Below are positions 35,031 through 46,514 of a stretch of DNA of 64,000 nucleotides, in pieces. The position numbers and the translations under genes were made by a program. The notes under the pieces are model-generated. The model did no database searches. It worked only from the letters and a program-made list of their open reading frames with translations, and was not told the DNA's origin. Source of the DNA: Sycobia sp. Sy_11 (taxonomy: Eukaryota > Arthropoda > Insecta > Hymenoptera > Epichrysomallidae); contig JACCIC010000125.1 of the NCBI GenBank assembly GCA_018907035.1, positions 1,054,001-1,118,000 of the forward strand, written 5' to 3'. How positions within the stretch are numbered: the stretch's first letter is position 1; each line of letters starts with the position of its first letter.

Positions 35031-35359
35031 TTTTATATGTTAAATGAATTGCCGCGAAAATGTAGTTAGCGGTGCCAGCTGAAATTGAAGAAAAAAAAAA
35101 CCATGTGTGTAATAACACCTTTTTGATGCAGATCCTAATATAGCATCTTTTCATACGGAAGCGACGATCGATAAATTATTTATAGGAATGTAGGTTTATA
35201 CATAGATCACTTTTTACCTAGATATTATTGAATTATCTAATATATCGATTAACTTATTATCTCGGGTGCAATAGAGACGTAGGATGTTAGGATAATATAA
35301 ACTAATTTCGTGTGGAAAGAAGACATATATGGTAGCATACTAGATTTTTATTTTAAGTG

Positions 35360-35690
35360 AATCTTTGAAAATGAACCGTACGATGCGAATTGTCGGACGT
35401 CGAAGTTAAATTTAAGTTTACGCTAAAGGAGGCAGTCAGGTTGTCCTTTGATAACATAGAATATCGTTTATAGTTTATACTATTTTTCATTTTTAATCTA
35501 ATTTGACTTTATTTTTAGTAGTAATTTCTATTTTGGCTTCTTCGGGGGTGATTATAAACAAGGTCAGCCTGAACTGTCCTTACATATTTATAATAGAATA
35601 TATTATAGTATAAAGACTGTAAGACCGATAAAAATATTTATTAATTTAATTCAGTCGACATAAGTATAACTTTTAAATTTTTAAAAGAAA
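35360..35690 (+). repeat. Penelope-type terminal repeat, copy C
   Basis: Matches 10443-10790 in order: ATGAACCGTA...TGTCGGAC, GGCAGTCAGGTTGTCCT near 35432-35448, GTGATTATAAACAAGG near 35550 and GACCGATAAAAATATTTATT near 35625. The hammerhead-like core is degraded here (TTTGAAAATGA for CCTGAAGATGA, and GAAA lost). Confidence 0.6.
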
Positions 35691-35694
35691 TCGA

Positions 35695-36185
35695 GATTTT
35701 GCTTTGTAAAAATCGTACTGTAGATTTTCATACGTAAATAACGATACCGCGTTTATTTAGTCACTAATATGGGAAAGTTTAGCTTTTTCAGCCGTCAGTA
35801 AGAAAAAGCACACCTCTTTTTCTCCGCTTCGAACGCAAAACGGCGCGCATTTTCTTAGTCTCAATGAAAATCATGCAATTTGAGAGCGCAAATATTAGAG
35901 TAATTTTCATTGATATATTTCTATCATAGTTTTTTCAAATTCTATTAGTTTTTATATGACATAGTAAAGGGATTTGATTTGATATTTAACATGTGCTAAA
36001 GTGGGCAAAGGCTACACAACTATAAAAAGAAACGCGCAAACCTAAGTGAGTTAATTCCTTTTGAGTTCTCTTACATGGCGATCGAAAGGAACATCAATTC
36101 ATAGTCAGGAAAGGAATGATAATTTTTTCATAAACATTTACTCTGAGCACCCTTTTTCGTTTTTTTTTTCGAGCACATTGCACTA
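35695..36185. other. spacer, no feature recognised
   Basis: Mixed-composition sequence with one CG-rich patch near 35830-35860. Confidence 0.3.
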
Positions 36186-36194
36186 GAATAGTTG

Positions 36195-36640
36195 ATTTAT
36201 GGTTTTCTCAGGTAGTACAAACTTTGCTGTTGAAGAAGTAAATGGATATGGTTTTCACTTTGGACTTGCTCATTCTCATTTTCTTTGGCCTTGGCACTCC
36301 AGGGTACAACTACTATTGGCATTGTCATTTAGTTTTAGTGTCATATTCAAAGAACCAACTTTCATCACCAGTAATAACTCGATCGAGAAGAGTAGGATCA
36401 CTTTTAACTTGCTCAAAACAATCATGAGCGATGTTCATTAGTTGGGCTTTTTGCTCATTTGAAAGGTTCTTCGGTATCATCTTTGCGCACAATTTTTTTA
36501 TGGCGAAATCTTCGGTTAAAATCTTCCTCACTGTTAAAATCTTCTTCAACATCCGTATGGTTAATTGCTGGTCTTGATGAACAACGATAAGTTATTACGG
36601 TCAGGTATGTTTGGTCAGGTTAAGTTATTAAATTTTAACT
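36195..36640 (-). pseudogene. mariner fragment around the first catalytic Asp
   Basis: The minus strand reads KLCAKMIPKNLSNEQKAQL near 36490-36435 and DRVITGDESWFFEYDTKTK near 36380-36325, so the first catalytic block is intact. Then SKSKVKT near 36270-36250. The N-terminal and the second and third catalytic parts are missing. Confidence 0.75.
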
Positions 36641-36699
36641 CACACCATATTCGGAAACAAGATAGGTATTATAAAGTGAGTCATCGATAGAGCAATCAC

Positions 36700-37610
36700 A
36701 CAAAGATTTTAGAAAAGATAATTTAAAATTAATGAGAGATATTCATTAACCATGATTATCCAACAGACCTTATTACTGACATGTAATGACAGATTTCGCT
36801 CTAATTCCTTCGCGACCCGATAGAGGAAACTTTGTCCTCGATGTATTATCAACAAAGATTCAGTGTTGATCTTTTAAAAGAGAATCACGGTAATCGCCCT
36901 AAGTGCTAAGTCCGCTTCGCACTACGAGGCTGTGTTCCTTTGCATCACTCGAAAGGTCCCAAAATATCGCGATCAGCGACTGCTAAATATATGATAAAAT
37001 CGAAGCCATTTGTACACAAGTAGGTACATCGATATAAAGTGGCTAAAAATGTTGATGATTTACCAGAACGTGGATCGATAGAAAAAGTGGACAAAATAGA
37101 TGAAGAAAGAATAGGGAATCTGTTTTCACGGAATCCTACTTTAACACGGCGGCAAATATGGAATATAGGTGCATCTTTGGGACTGCTTCTTAAAGCAGAG
37201 ATTCGGCACTTTGCATCGAGGACAACGATCCTAAGCACCGCAGCCAGCTCTGTACTAAGTGGAAGATCAAGCTGGCATCGTTACATTGGATTGGCATCGT
37301 CGCAGTCACGCGATGCAAACCCTATTGAAAATGTGTGAGCCTATATTAAATCGAAGCTTGAGAAGATGCACACACACTTTGAAGCAATTGTCTTATCAAA
37401 TTCGTCGAATCTGCAGATCGTTTCCACTAGAATACGCCGTCAAATTAATAGAAAGCATGCCTCGGCGATGTCAGGTAATTATCGACACCGTTGGTGACTG
37501 GGCACATTATTGAGCGAATTGCATCATCGTTTGTAATATGTACAATGTATATATAAATATGAAAGTCTCATAAAATAAATTTTTTTATAAATTAACACGA
37601 CCGCGCTCTT
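36700..37610 (+). pseudogene. Tc1-type transposase remnant
   Basis: A Tc1-class cut-and-paste transposase. N-terminal helix-turn-helix-like part near 37050-37200: EERIGNLFSRNPTLTRRQIW. A Glu-containing C-terminal region starts near 37260; LDWHRRSH near 37285-37310 stands for DWPSQSPDLNP, and NPIENV near 37319-37337, in another frame, keeps the Glu of the DD34E triad. The end is well kept: HTLKQLSYQIRRICRSFPLE near 37370-37430, SMPRRCQVIID and VGDWAHY, stop at 37511. The central part with the first two Asp residues is deleted. A related scrap is at 50205-50270. Confidence 0.78.
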
Positions 37611-37689
37611 ACATGACAGATTGTATAGATAAAATGATTACAGAGGGAGTGGATCACATTTATAATAATACTAGCTAACGTAATATGGA

Positions 37690-38130
37690 TAAGAGGGGGA
37701 ATAATAATAAAATCATGGTATTACTATATGTAATAGGTTAATCGGAAAGAATTAAAAGTGCATTCAAAAAACATAATATTCAAGTTTCCTTTAGAAACAA
37801 TAATAATATAACAAAGCTATTTACTAATTGTAAAGATTGTGACAACTATTTTATTGGACAATCGGGAAGATAACTAAACCAAAGAATATAAGAACATCAG
37901 TATAGCTTACGAAGCATGAATGATACATCCGGGGTAAAAGAATATACTTGTTACAATATTTTGAATTTGATAATGTAGATATTTTAGAACAAGGTATTAA
38001 AAACTAATATAAAAGAGAAACTCTTAAAAATATTCATATTTTGAAAAACGACAAGAATGTAAATTTAATGTTAGAGTCAAATAAATTGGATAATACTTAT
38101 CATTCTTTATTAATATAACATTTGTATTTC
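37690..38130 (+). pseudogene. Penelope-like element, C-terminal GIY-YIG region
   Basis: Broken 3' coding end of a Penelope-like retroelement, which joins a reverse transcriptase to a GIY-YIG endonuclease. Read: SERIKSAFKKHNIQVSFRN near 37744-37800, then NITKLFTN, CKDCDNYFIGQSGR near 37830-37870 (the YIG side of GIY-YIG with its Cys pair), and RI.EHQYSL near 37885-37905. An LDNTYHSLL-like end lies near 38085-38112. Several stops and shifts. The reverse transcriptase domain is absent. The terminal repeat with the hammerhead-like fold begins about 110 bases downstream. Confidence 0.68.
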
Positions 38131-38230
38131 GTATTTACGTTAAGTAGTTGGGGTCCTATAAATGTTATAGCAATAAATTTTATGTGGGGATAGGGGTATA
38201 TAAAGTAGCATGCTGGGTTTTTCATTTTAG

Positions 38231-38306
38231 TTTAGTTCCTGAGGATGAATCGTAACTATTCGAAAGGTTGGACACCAAAGATGAATATAAATTTAAGGTC
38301 GTGGGG
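38231..38306 (+). ncRNA. hammerhead-like motif, copy B, cut by R1 insertion
   Basis: CTGAGGA (38239-38245), stem GAAT/ATTC (38247-38250 with 38258-38261), GAAA (38262-38265), stem GGT/ACC (38266-38268 with 38274-38276). Both helices differ in bases from copy A at 10449 yet remain paired. The downstream AAATTTAAGG....GGGGGCAGT matches copy A and then stops at the R1 junction near 38306-38311. Stem I is not evident. Confidence 0.42.
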
Positions 38307-41300
38307 GCAGTATGTGCGACCGCATACTGCACCCACCGGAGTATGTGCGACTCGACAGAAAACCCATGTCACTACGCACTAAACACAGATCTCCGTGTTG
38401 CACCGACACCAGCCCGGAACTGTTATACACATTACTTCAGCCTGGGCGGCAGTCCTTGCGTGGTCATTTCACGTTCATATCTTTCATTTCAGATTCTCAT
38501 GCATACTCGATATTACATTCACTCTTCATAGACTTTCAATCGTCCAAACATCCATCTGCTCTTTTGTTCTGAAGCACATTCATAATGTATTTTGCGATCA
38601 ACCGCCAGCTGTCCGCGTCCGTCATCATAATTTTCGTCACGTTTTCTGGCGTGATCACTCCTGTCCTCGTCTGTAACTCTAGTCGTGGCTCAGTCCAATG
38701 TTCGCACACAAAAAATGTGTGCTCCGCATCGTCCCAAGCCCATCCGCAGTACTTGCATTCTGAAGAGGCGACCCTCTTCATCTTGCAGAGGTACTTACGG
38801 AAGTATCCGTGTCCGGACAGAAATTGGGTAAGGTAGAAGTTCACCTCTCCGTATTTCCTCTCTTTCCACGGACCGATTTCGGGTATTAGTCTTTTCGTCC
38901 ACCGTCCTCTTTCGTCCGTCGTCCACCGTCTCTGCCATGTCTCGATGGTCTTCGTCCGTTCTTCAGTCACAGCGTCTTCCCTTCCAACGTTCGAGCTCCG
39001 CTCGTAAATTCGCTTCCGTTCGGCCGCGAGCAGATAGATGGGAATGACCCCAGCAATCACGAAAACGGCGCTCTCAGACACGGTACGATACGCGCACGCG
39101 ATTCTTAACGCGCCCACCCTTTGTACGCTTTTCATGGCGTTCGCGCGTTTCCTAATATTCATCGCGTCAGCCCAAACTTCCGCCCCGTAAAGCAAAATCG
39201 AGTGGGTAACGCTCATCAGCAGTCTCCGAACGTTCTGTTTCGGTCCGTTGGTATTGGCCATCAGTCTACTTAGAGCCTTGGTCTTTTCTGCTGTCTTTGT
39301 CGCCGCGTTTCGTAGGTGGGGCCAGAAGCTCAGCTTCGTATCCATGGTAACGCCAAGGTACTTGACTTCACTCCTGGTTTCTAGTCTTTCCGTCCCTAAC
39401 GTCATCGGAAACACTGTCTGTATACGTCTGCGAGTCAGCAGCAACAACTCAGTCTTTTGCAGCTCGAGCTGCAGTCCGTGATCTGTCATCCATTCGTTCA
39501 CGCGTCTCATGACCTGATTCAGCTTTAACTGAATCAAGTGATAGTCGCGTGCGACTATCACGGCTGCCACATCGTCGGCATAGGCAATGAGACGCGCGTC
39601 GGAGGGCATGTCTAGTCTCAGCAAACCGTCGTATTGTACGTTCCAGAAGTCGGGGCCTAAAATGGAACCCTGCGCCACCCCCGCTGTCACGCGTTTCCAT
39701 TTCTTTCCGTCCAAAGTATCATACGTCAGTCCTCGGTCTCGTAAGTAGTCCCGTATGATACGAAGGAGGTAGGAGTCAACCTTGAAAGTCAACTCCAACG
39801 CCCCCAGTATCGCTGTCCATTTTGCAGAGTTAAAGGCGTTACGAACGTCCAGGGTCACCAACAGAACCAGTGGTCTGGTTGCATGAGAGCCCCTGTTCGC
39901 CGCGTGAAAGATGTTCGTCACGTCACCTATAGCTCCGATTGTTGACCGTCCTTTTCTAAATCCGTGTTGTTGTTCGGATAGGTCTCCGGCGTTTTGAATT
40001 GCCTGTGACAGTCTTGGTCTCAGCAGTAGCTCCAACAGCTTCCCTGCCGTATTTAGTAGGCAGAGAGGCCTGTATGAAGAAGGCAAATCGGGGTTCCCCT
40101 TAGACTTACGGATGAGAACCAATCGAGCCTCCTTCCAGAGCCTGCTAAAAACTCCCTCCACCAGACACCCGTTGTACAAACCCAAAAGGATGTCCAGGCG
40201 GCGCGAAGCGACCACCTGTAACACCTCACTAGGTATGCCATCGGGACCCGGGGCCTTGTTAGGCTTCAACGCATTCGAAGCTCTGCAGAGCTCCTCCTGC
40301 GTGAAGAGAGGGATCTCTATATCCGTCATTTCGTTTGTCGCGTCCGTTCTGTTGGGATGGGTTGGGAAAAGTCTCTCAACTATCCGCTCCATCACTTTCG
40401 CGTCTCGTAGTTCCGGCGGACCCCGACCTCCCAGGGCGCATGTTACAATTTTATAACCGTTGCCCCAGGGATCTGAGTCTACCTCGTTGATTAGTTTTGT
40501 CCAACACCGTTTCTTACTGTCATTGATCGCGTATCTCAGTCGCTGTCTGGCGCGACTATACTCCGTAGAGTATAGTCCCACTACGCCTCGACTTCGGGCT
40601 CGTTGAGCTTTCCGTCTCAGCATCAAACAATTGCTTCTGATATCCGCGGTCTCGGCTGTCCACCAGTATGTTTGTCGTCTGTTTAGTACTTTCCGTTTCT
40701 TGGGCATGGTGGCATCGCATAGGCGCTGGAGAAAGCCAGTCGTTGCCGCCGCTAACGCCTCCACCCTGTCCCGGTTCGTCAACTCTTGAGGCACCTCTCG
40801 TAAAGGAGATTCTGCATTTTGCAGATACCTTTCGAGTTCGTCTATGTCTAGGCGTTTGGGGTTCCACCCCGTAGATGTTGTGCCCCGTCTCCTCGTCTGT
40901 CTCGTCGCGTCTGTCAGTTTAAAGGCAATGTACTGGTGATCACTGGCCGTATAGTCCTGGATCACCCGCCACGCCCTTATCCTAGTTCGAATTCTGTCCG
41001 AGGTCAGAGTCACGTCTGGTATGGAGTTACCATACTCTGGTCGTCTGTACGTCGGTATCGTTCCTTCGTTAACTACTGCCAGGTCCAGCCTTGCGGCCAT
41101 CTCCAGCAGCAGTCTTCCCCGTCTGTTGGTCAAGGGCATTCCCCACTCGATCGCCCGCGCGTTAAAGTCGCCCGCCACGATCACGTTACCAGGGATTTCC
41201 CTCAACGCGTCCTCGATTTTTCCAAGTTTATTATCCTCAGTGCACAGGAAACACTCCCCACGACTCTTGCAGTCCTTGTGGGAATGACCCTCGAGGCCGC

Positions 41301-43236
41301 ATCGCCAGCAGCAGCTTCGTCTGTCCAGTCCTTTACAGTCTTTTCGTACATGACCGAACCCGAGGCATCTATAGCATCGCGAGACGCGTATCCTTGCTCT
41401 TATTCTTGATACAACCCACCCGATTTTAATACGCCCTTTCCTTAAGAGGTCGGTAGCCTCTTTTACGTCAAAATCGCAGACCGCCATTCTCTGTCCTCGA
41501 CTGTTAACGTCGAAAACATGGGGCCGACGGTCTGCAGTCCGTCCCGTTTCCCGATTTAACGCGTTCGCGATGTCCTCGTTGGTCGTGACACAGTCCAAGT
41601 CTAGGAATTCCAGTGTCACCCTGGAGGTCAAATCTTTTACGCGTCCAGTCTCTCCTACAGCGTCTTGAAGAACCTGTCGGAAGTCCGTCTCGTTGTTCTG
41701 TCTGGAGAGTTGTAAAAGTACCGCACCGTCTTTTGTCTTTCTTATTGTTCTGACTTGAGTATTACACTTGTCAGGGTCCACCTTTTGCCGTATTGTACGT
41801 ACCACGTCGACGTACGTCTGTCCCTCAGCCGGCTTGATCATGATCGCTCCTCCCCTGCCTTTGAGGTTAGGGCGATCAGACCCGCGACCTTGGAGTCTCG
41901 CTTTTGGCTGCTCTTTTGTTGGTTTGTTGTCCGTCTCGGTCTTTTTCGGTTTTTTATGTTTTGAGACCACCTTCGCCCATGTTTCGGTCTCGATCGTCCG
42001 CTGTTGTGCGGCCGCCTGCTCCGGAGTAGGGGTCTGACGGTCTCTTTTCCGTTTCTGAGGAGTTGCCTCCTCACATTCACTCCGTCCTTTATCTTTCTGT
42101 TTTTGTCGGAGCAGTCTCATTCGCTTCAGTTCATACTGTCCGATTTCCACTGCTTCATTGATCTCACTCAAACCGTTTTTTATTATTTGACTTACATTTT
42201 TTTGTATGCAAGTCCTTTCCATCATTTTACTTAGGACTCTGTTTATTGTGTAAAATTGCTCCTGCAATTTACACTCAGCAGCTTCCCAAGTTGCCGGCGA
42301 TTTATAAACATTAGCACTTTCATTCATACTGCTACCTGTAGCATTTTCTGTCACACCAGCCAGGTTGCCTACTGGTGTGATAGGAGAGCCGGGAAGCTCC
42401 ATTGACTCTACTGAGTCGCTTGCAGGCAGCACTCGAGAGCCTACTATAATTTTTTTATTACCTTTCATGATTGTATTGTTAATTTGTGTTAAATGTTTTA
42501 TATTTGTGATGGTCAGGAGGATCACTTGTTGGAGATGACGGTTCAGCGTCCTGAATCTCCCCAATACTGAAGCCCTCCTACATTCCGGTGGCCTCGGCTG
42601 TTCCTCCCCCACGACTCGCAGCAGGGTCCCATCCGTACGCCATACGGCACTACTACGAGAAGCGAGATTTGACGTCTGACGACGTCTTACCACTGTGTGG
42701 GGCAGCCTCCCATGTTGGCTAGACTGGGTTCGGCCCCCCTACTTGTGGCGGCCCAGGAGTGCCATCTGGTTTTACATCTGTATCCTCCAGAAGGGGAACG
42801 CACATAAGCATGAAGTGATTCCCTCACAGCTAATACCACCAATCAACAAGTAATCACTGCATCCGCAAGATCTTACCGTCGCTCAAACTGGTCACATTCA
42901 TACGTGAGAGATGCCCGTTTATAGGGTCTCTCATTCATTCATAACCCGCCTGGAAGTTACCCGTTTATAGGGTCTCCATCTCCACCATTCGTGGGAAACT
43001 CGTTTATAGAGTTCCCGATATACTCCCCAGTCCGGGTACGGTTATCTTACAGATATGTAGGTGTGTGAATGATGAGTGGGTGTGTAGACGGGCGAATACC
43101 ACTATTTTCGCTCGAAGTTCTTGTCCACGGCCACTTATTCGTCACTCTTAGAAGTGCTTATTTCGTGACTGACCGCGAGTGGTCGTTCCCCTATCCGCAA
43201 CCCCGGGGACGCGTGTGGTAGCTGAACTCAAGGCCC
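38307..43236 (-). mobile_element. R1-clade non-LTR retrotransposon with internal deletion
   Basis: About 4.9 kb inserted in the Penelope-type repeat, whose two halves resume at 38306 (left) and about 43237 (right). The element's 3' end is at the left and its 5' end at the right. Between 42694 and 43236 lies a GC-rich 5' untranslated region with three copies of a (C/T)CGTTTATA(G)(A/G)G motif near 42915, 42961 and 43000. At the 3' end an 8-bp inverted repeat (GCAGTATG/CATACTGC, 38307-38330) and two copies of AGTATGTGCGA (38309, 38340) are seen. No poly(A) is seen. Base composition is far richer in GC than the surroundings. Confidence 0.82.
38536..42693 (-). CDS. R1-clade gag/endonuclease/RT fused frame, 1385 codons
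   Basis: One open frame covering what is normally two genes. The gag part probably starts at Met76 (42466-42468); it has a coiled, charged N-half and CCHC zinc knuckles at about residues 440-453, 462-475 and 481-484 (the third only begun). Near residue 485 it passes directly into the second half of an apurinic-type endonuclease: VAGDFNARAIEWG at 506-518 and TASDHQYI at 582-589. The N-terminal half of the endonuclease, with its Asn and Glu residues, is missing. RT follows at about 790-1120: APGPDGIPSEVL, SYRPLCLLN, QQHGFRKGRST, AYADDVAAV (1037-1045). A C-terminal CKYCG....EHTFFVCEHW zinc motif ends it. No stops or shifts. Confidence 0.9.
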   Translation of the reverse strand: MVRRRQTSNLASRSSAVWRTDGTLLRVVGEEQPRPPECRRASVLGRFRTLNRHLQQVILLTITNIKHLTQINNTIMKGNKKIIVGSRVLPASDSVESMELPGSPITPVGNLAGVTENATGSSMNESANVYKSPATWEAAECKLQEQFYTINRVLSKMMERTCIQKNVSQIIKNGLSEINEAVEIGQYELKRMRLLRQKQKDKGRSECEEATPQKRKRDRQTPTPEQAAAQQRTIETETWAKVVSKHKKPKKTETDNKPTKEQPKARLQGRGSDRPNLKGRGGAIMIKPAEGQTYVDVVRTIRQKVDPDKCNTQVRTIRKTKDGAVLLQLSRQNNETDFRQVLQDAVGETGRVKDLTSRVTLEFLDLDCVTTNEDIANALNRETGRTADRRPHVFDVNSRGQRMAVCDFDVKEATDLLRKGRIKIGWVVSRIRARIRVSRCYRCLGFGHVRKDCKGLDRRSCCWRCGLEGHSHKDCKSRGECFLCTEDNKLGKIEDALREIPGNVIVAGDFNARAIEWGMPLTNRRGRLLLEMAARLDLAVVNEGTIPTYRRPEYGNSIPDVTLTSDRIRTRIRAWRVIQDYTASDHQYIAFKLTDATRQTRRRGTTSTGWNPKRLDIDELERYLQNAESPLREVPQELTNRDRVEALAAATTGFLQRLCDATMPKKRKVLNRRQTYWWTAETADIRSNCLMLRRKAQRARSRGVVGLYSTEYSRARQRLRYAINDSKKRCWTKLINEVDSDPWGNGYKIVTCALGGRGPPELRDAKVMERIVERLFPTHPNRTDATNEMTDIEIPLFTQEELCRASNALKPNKAPGPDGIPSEVLQVVASRRLDILLGLYNGCLVEGVFSRLWKEARLVLIRKSKGNPDLPSSYRPLCLLNTAGKLLELLLRPRLSQAIQNAGDLSEQQHGFRKGRSTIGAIGDVTNIFHAANRGSHATRPLVLLVTLDVRNAFNSAKWTAILGALELTFKVDSYLLRIIRDYLRDRGLTYDTLDGKKWKRVTAGVAQGSILGPDFWNVQYDGLLRLDMPSDARLIAYADDVAAVIVARDYHLIQLKLNQVMRRVNEWMTDHGLQLELQKTELLLLTRRRIQTVFPMTLGTERLETRSEVKYLGVTMDTKLSFWPHLRNAATKTAEKTKALSRLMANTNGPKQNVRRLLMSVTHSILLYGAEVWADAMNIRKRANAMKSVQRVGALRIACAYRTVSESAVFVIAGVIPIYLLAAERKRIYERSSNVGREDAVTEERTKTIETWQRRWTTDERGRWTKRLIPEIGPWKERKYGEVNFYLTQFLSGHGYFRKYLCKMKRVASSECKYCGWAWDDAEHTFFVCEHWTEPRLELQTRTGVITPENVTKIMMTDADSWRLIAKYIMNVLQNKRADGCLDD

Positions 43237-43745
43237 CACAAAAGGCTGTCCTTTACTAACATATAATATTGTTTTTATTATTTTTATTTTATTGATTATT
43301 TTATTTTATGATGAATTTTATTTTAATTTTTTTTAATTTTTAATTTTTAATATAATTTATTGTAGTTCTATTTCCGATTCTGTGATAAGTTCTATTTCCG
43401 ATTCTTTGAGGGTGAATAAAAATAAGGACAGTCTGAATGTCATTATTTTAGTTAATATATTATATTATAAACACTGTGAGACCGATAAAAATATTTATTA
43501 ATTGAATTAGAATTTTTCTTATATCTATATTCTTTTCTATGTTGTATACTACATTTATATAAATGCACATAATTATTTTAATTTTCCGAGCTAGTAATAG
43601 TATTAGCATGATTGTTTCCTGAACTAATAGAAGTGTTTCTATTTTATCAAATTGAAATCCATCTTCAAATTTGATTAAAATCTTGACCGATAAAAAAATT
43701 TATTAATTTAATTCAGAATAGTCGACATAAGCACAATTTTTAATT
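43237..43745 (+). repeat. Penelope-type terminal repeat, right part after R1 insertion
   Basis: GGCTGTCCTTTACTAACAT at 43233-43251 continues the block lost at 38306. Then the A/T tract, AATAAGGACAGTCTGAATGTC near 43411-43431 and GACCGATAAAAATATTTATT at 43481. A second, partial copy of the last block with AGTCGACATAAGCACAATTT lies at 43685-43735. Confidence 0.6.
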
Positions 43746-43749
43746 CTAA

Positions 43750-45463
43750 TTGATTAGAATATACAAAATAATTTTTAATTCATTCAATCCACATTCGTTT
43801 AACAATTTTCATCAAAGGTTCATTTGATTAATCGAATAATAAAACAACATTCGACTAAGATAATAATAAAATTATATTTCAGAATTATATTCTATTATCT
43901 ATAATTTAAAAATAGTAACTTTTGAAATGCATTTTTACTTATAATTAATTAAGGTGGTTTTGTTGAGTATAACCGTATCACGTGGGGGACCTTGCCAAAT
44001 TTTAAAAATCTTAAACTTTTACATTTATGACAATAAATACAAAGTAGTGTGCATTTGTTACTATTGATTTTTCTGCAAAAATAAAACTCTATAAAATATT
44101 GCAACCATGAAGCAAATTTTAACACAATCGTAACCCAAACGGATTTCATTTTGATTTTTCCAAATAGTTTGCATACTGGCTGCTCGAATTTCTTCGTAGG
44201 TACTCTAAGCGATATATCGCTGTTACTGCTCAGTTTGCTCAGATGTTCTTTCTCCTTTTAACCGTACATCAAGCCAGACGTGTGTAAAGAGCTATTAACA
44301 ATAAAGATTTTATTGTATCAAATTCAACTTTTATAATTCATTTTTCTTACAATATTCTATTTTCAATTCCGTTTCCAACAGTTTAAGATCATGCATCGCT
44401 TTGATTTCGCATTTAAGCTTGATTGCAGATGAGTGAATCACTGAAGTCTAGTTGCGAAAAAGCGAACCAAAAGGCTGATCAAGCCCTTATCCATTTATAA
44501 TCTGTATAATTTAGTAGGGGTGAAAACAGGTCTCTGCTTAACAGAACAATAAAGAGTTTCTTTTGCACTAAGAAAATTCTTAGTATTCTTAGAATTATTC
44601 ACTTGAATATTCTTTTGTATATATAGTATGGAGTTCGGTATGAGAGAAGATGGTTAATAAAATAAAACTAAATCAATTCGAGGAAATTACTAAACATGCC
44701 GCCGTTGTGTGTCGCGTACCAGGTATTTTCCTGATATTTAGGACAGGAACAAACCTAAGCAAAGCGTTGCACGTACCGCAGTGTGCCGACGCCTCAGGAA
44801 CGGGTACAGCCCTTGCACCGCAAACATAATTGGGCAATCGTCAGGCGCTCGCAAGGGAGCCTTTTCGACGTGCCGCGCTTAGATTGTTCAAAGCGAGGGT
44901 TCGCTCATCAAGACGGCTTCCTGAAGCGTCTTATCCGCTAATTTACGGACACATCCGCGTAGCACTCACAGTACAATTTTTATTTATATTAGACACACGC
45001 ACACAATAACACGGGAGGAATTCATCCGTCACGATCACGGACGCGGTCGGAAAAATCGTTAGGCTCAAGCAGATCGATTATAATCGACACAGGAAACAAA
45101 ACTTATACGCACGATCGAGAGCAATAAGACGCGAAGATTCGTACACGACGTTCTGCCTTGGGCACGCGAATGCAAACTGAAACTATTGGATCATCCGCGC
45201 GCGATTTTCCTCTCATAGATCGTATACACTATACGATATTTTTCAGAGCATAAATAACTGCATAAAATCACCCCACTCCTAGGATTTTTGCTCAAACCCT
45301 GGAGTTCAGACTGCGCAGCGATATTTGGGTTTCCCTCTCATTAGGATGTCTCCCCACCCATGCTCCGCCCTTCGCTACACCGTTGTACAGCAGTTTATAC
45401 TTACGGTTCATACATATACACGCATACACATACATACCTACGCCTACACATATAACGATACAA

Positions 45464-45505
<42 letters not shown>

Positions 45506-46514
45506 CGTATATACAGAAAACATACATACATATCGCTTGCATGCATAGTTTCCCCGAACAAAACTAAGAAAGAGTCTCAGTGTAAACGCTGAGTATAAAC
45601 GAGTGCTAAATGATTTAAGAAATACGTTAAATCGTATCCACGAAAATTAATCCATAAAGATTAAGTAGATTTAAATTAAATAATACTTGCAAGGGAAGCG
45701 AATTATATTTATAAAACTTGAGCGCTGTTTATGTATATACGATTGATGAAATATTAATACCATTGATAAACTCGTTCGAAAAAAAAAAATTCTTTGTGAT
45801 AAATTTAAAATTGAATGCATGCATGAAACTATGATAAAAATTTATAAAGAAAAACATAAATGTTTAATAATTATCAGAATCAGTACGTGTATAATTTAGT
45901 ATTTTGCTTCATCGTACAGATATTTATGAACTTATTTAGTATGTGAACTTATTACGCGACACACGTAAGTAAAGAGGTTAAAACCGTTGCATCTTTCGAA
46001 AGTCACACAAGCAAGATAGTTTCGTATTTGGGAAACGGGAGTGTGATATCAGGTTGGCACATAGCAACATGGAGATATCAACCCAGCATTGCAACTTTCC
46101 GAACAAATTATTCTTACGCGCGTAAGTCGCGAGAGGTAAGTCAACGCCTAGAACGGACATCGGTTAGCATAGAAGGTAGCGAGAGTCTGAGTTGTACCTA
46201 GTGCGAATAAAGATGATCTTGAGGATAAATAAGTTGCCTAGCATTTTACTATAACGCAATATTAAATTCAATACTCACTCTATGATTGTAGAGAGATCTG
46301 AATCTCTTAAGAAATTATTAGAACGCAGAAGCCTTAAAGTCAAGTCTTCTTGCACAGCCTAGGCTTAGTGTTGTTGAACAGCTACGTAATTTATTTTATT
46401 TCTTGGTTGATGCCGTAAATTTTCCTTTTTTGAGGTGAAATCATAAACGTCTTGACTGGCATTTCTTTTCGTGCCGTGAATTCTTAACACACTCTTGTCT
46501 CTTCTGCTCCTTCG

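Noticed and set aside
39248..42080. Several 60-157 codon plus-strand frames
   Set aside because: Antisense shadows of the GC-rich R1 reading frame.
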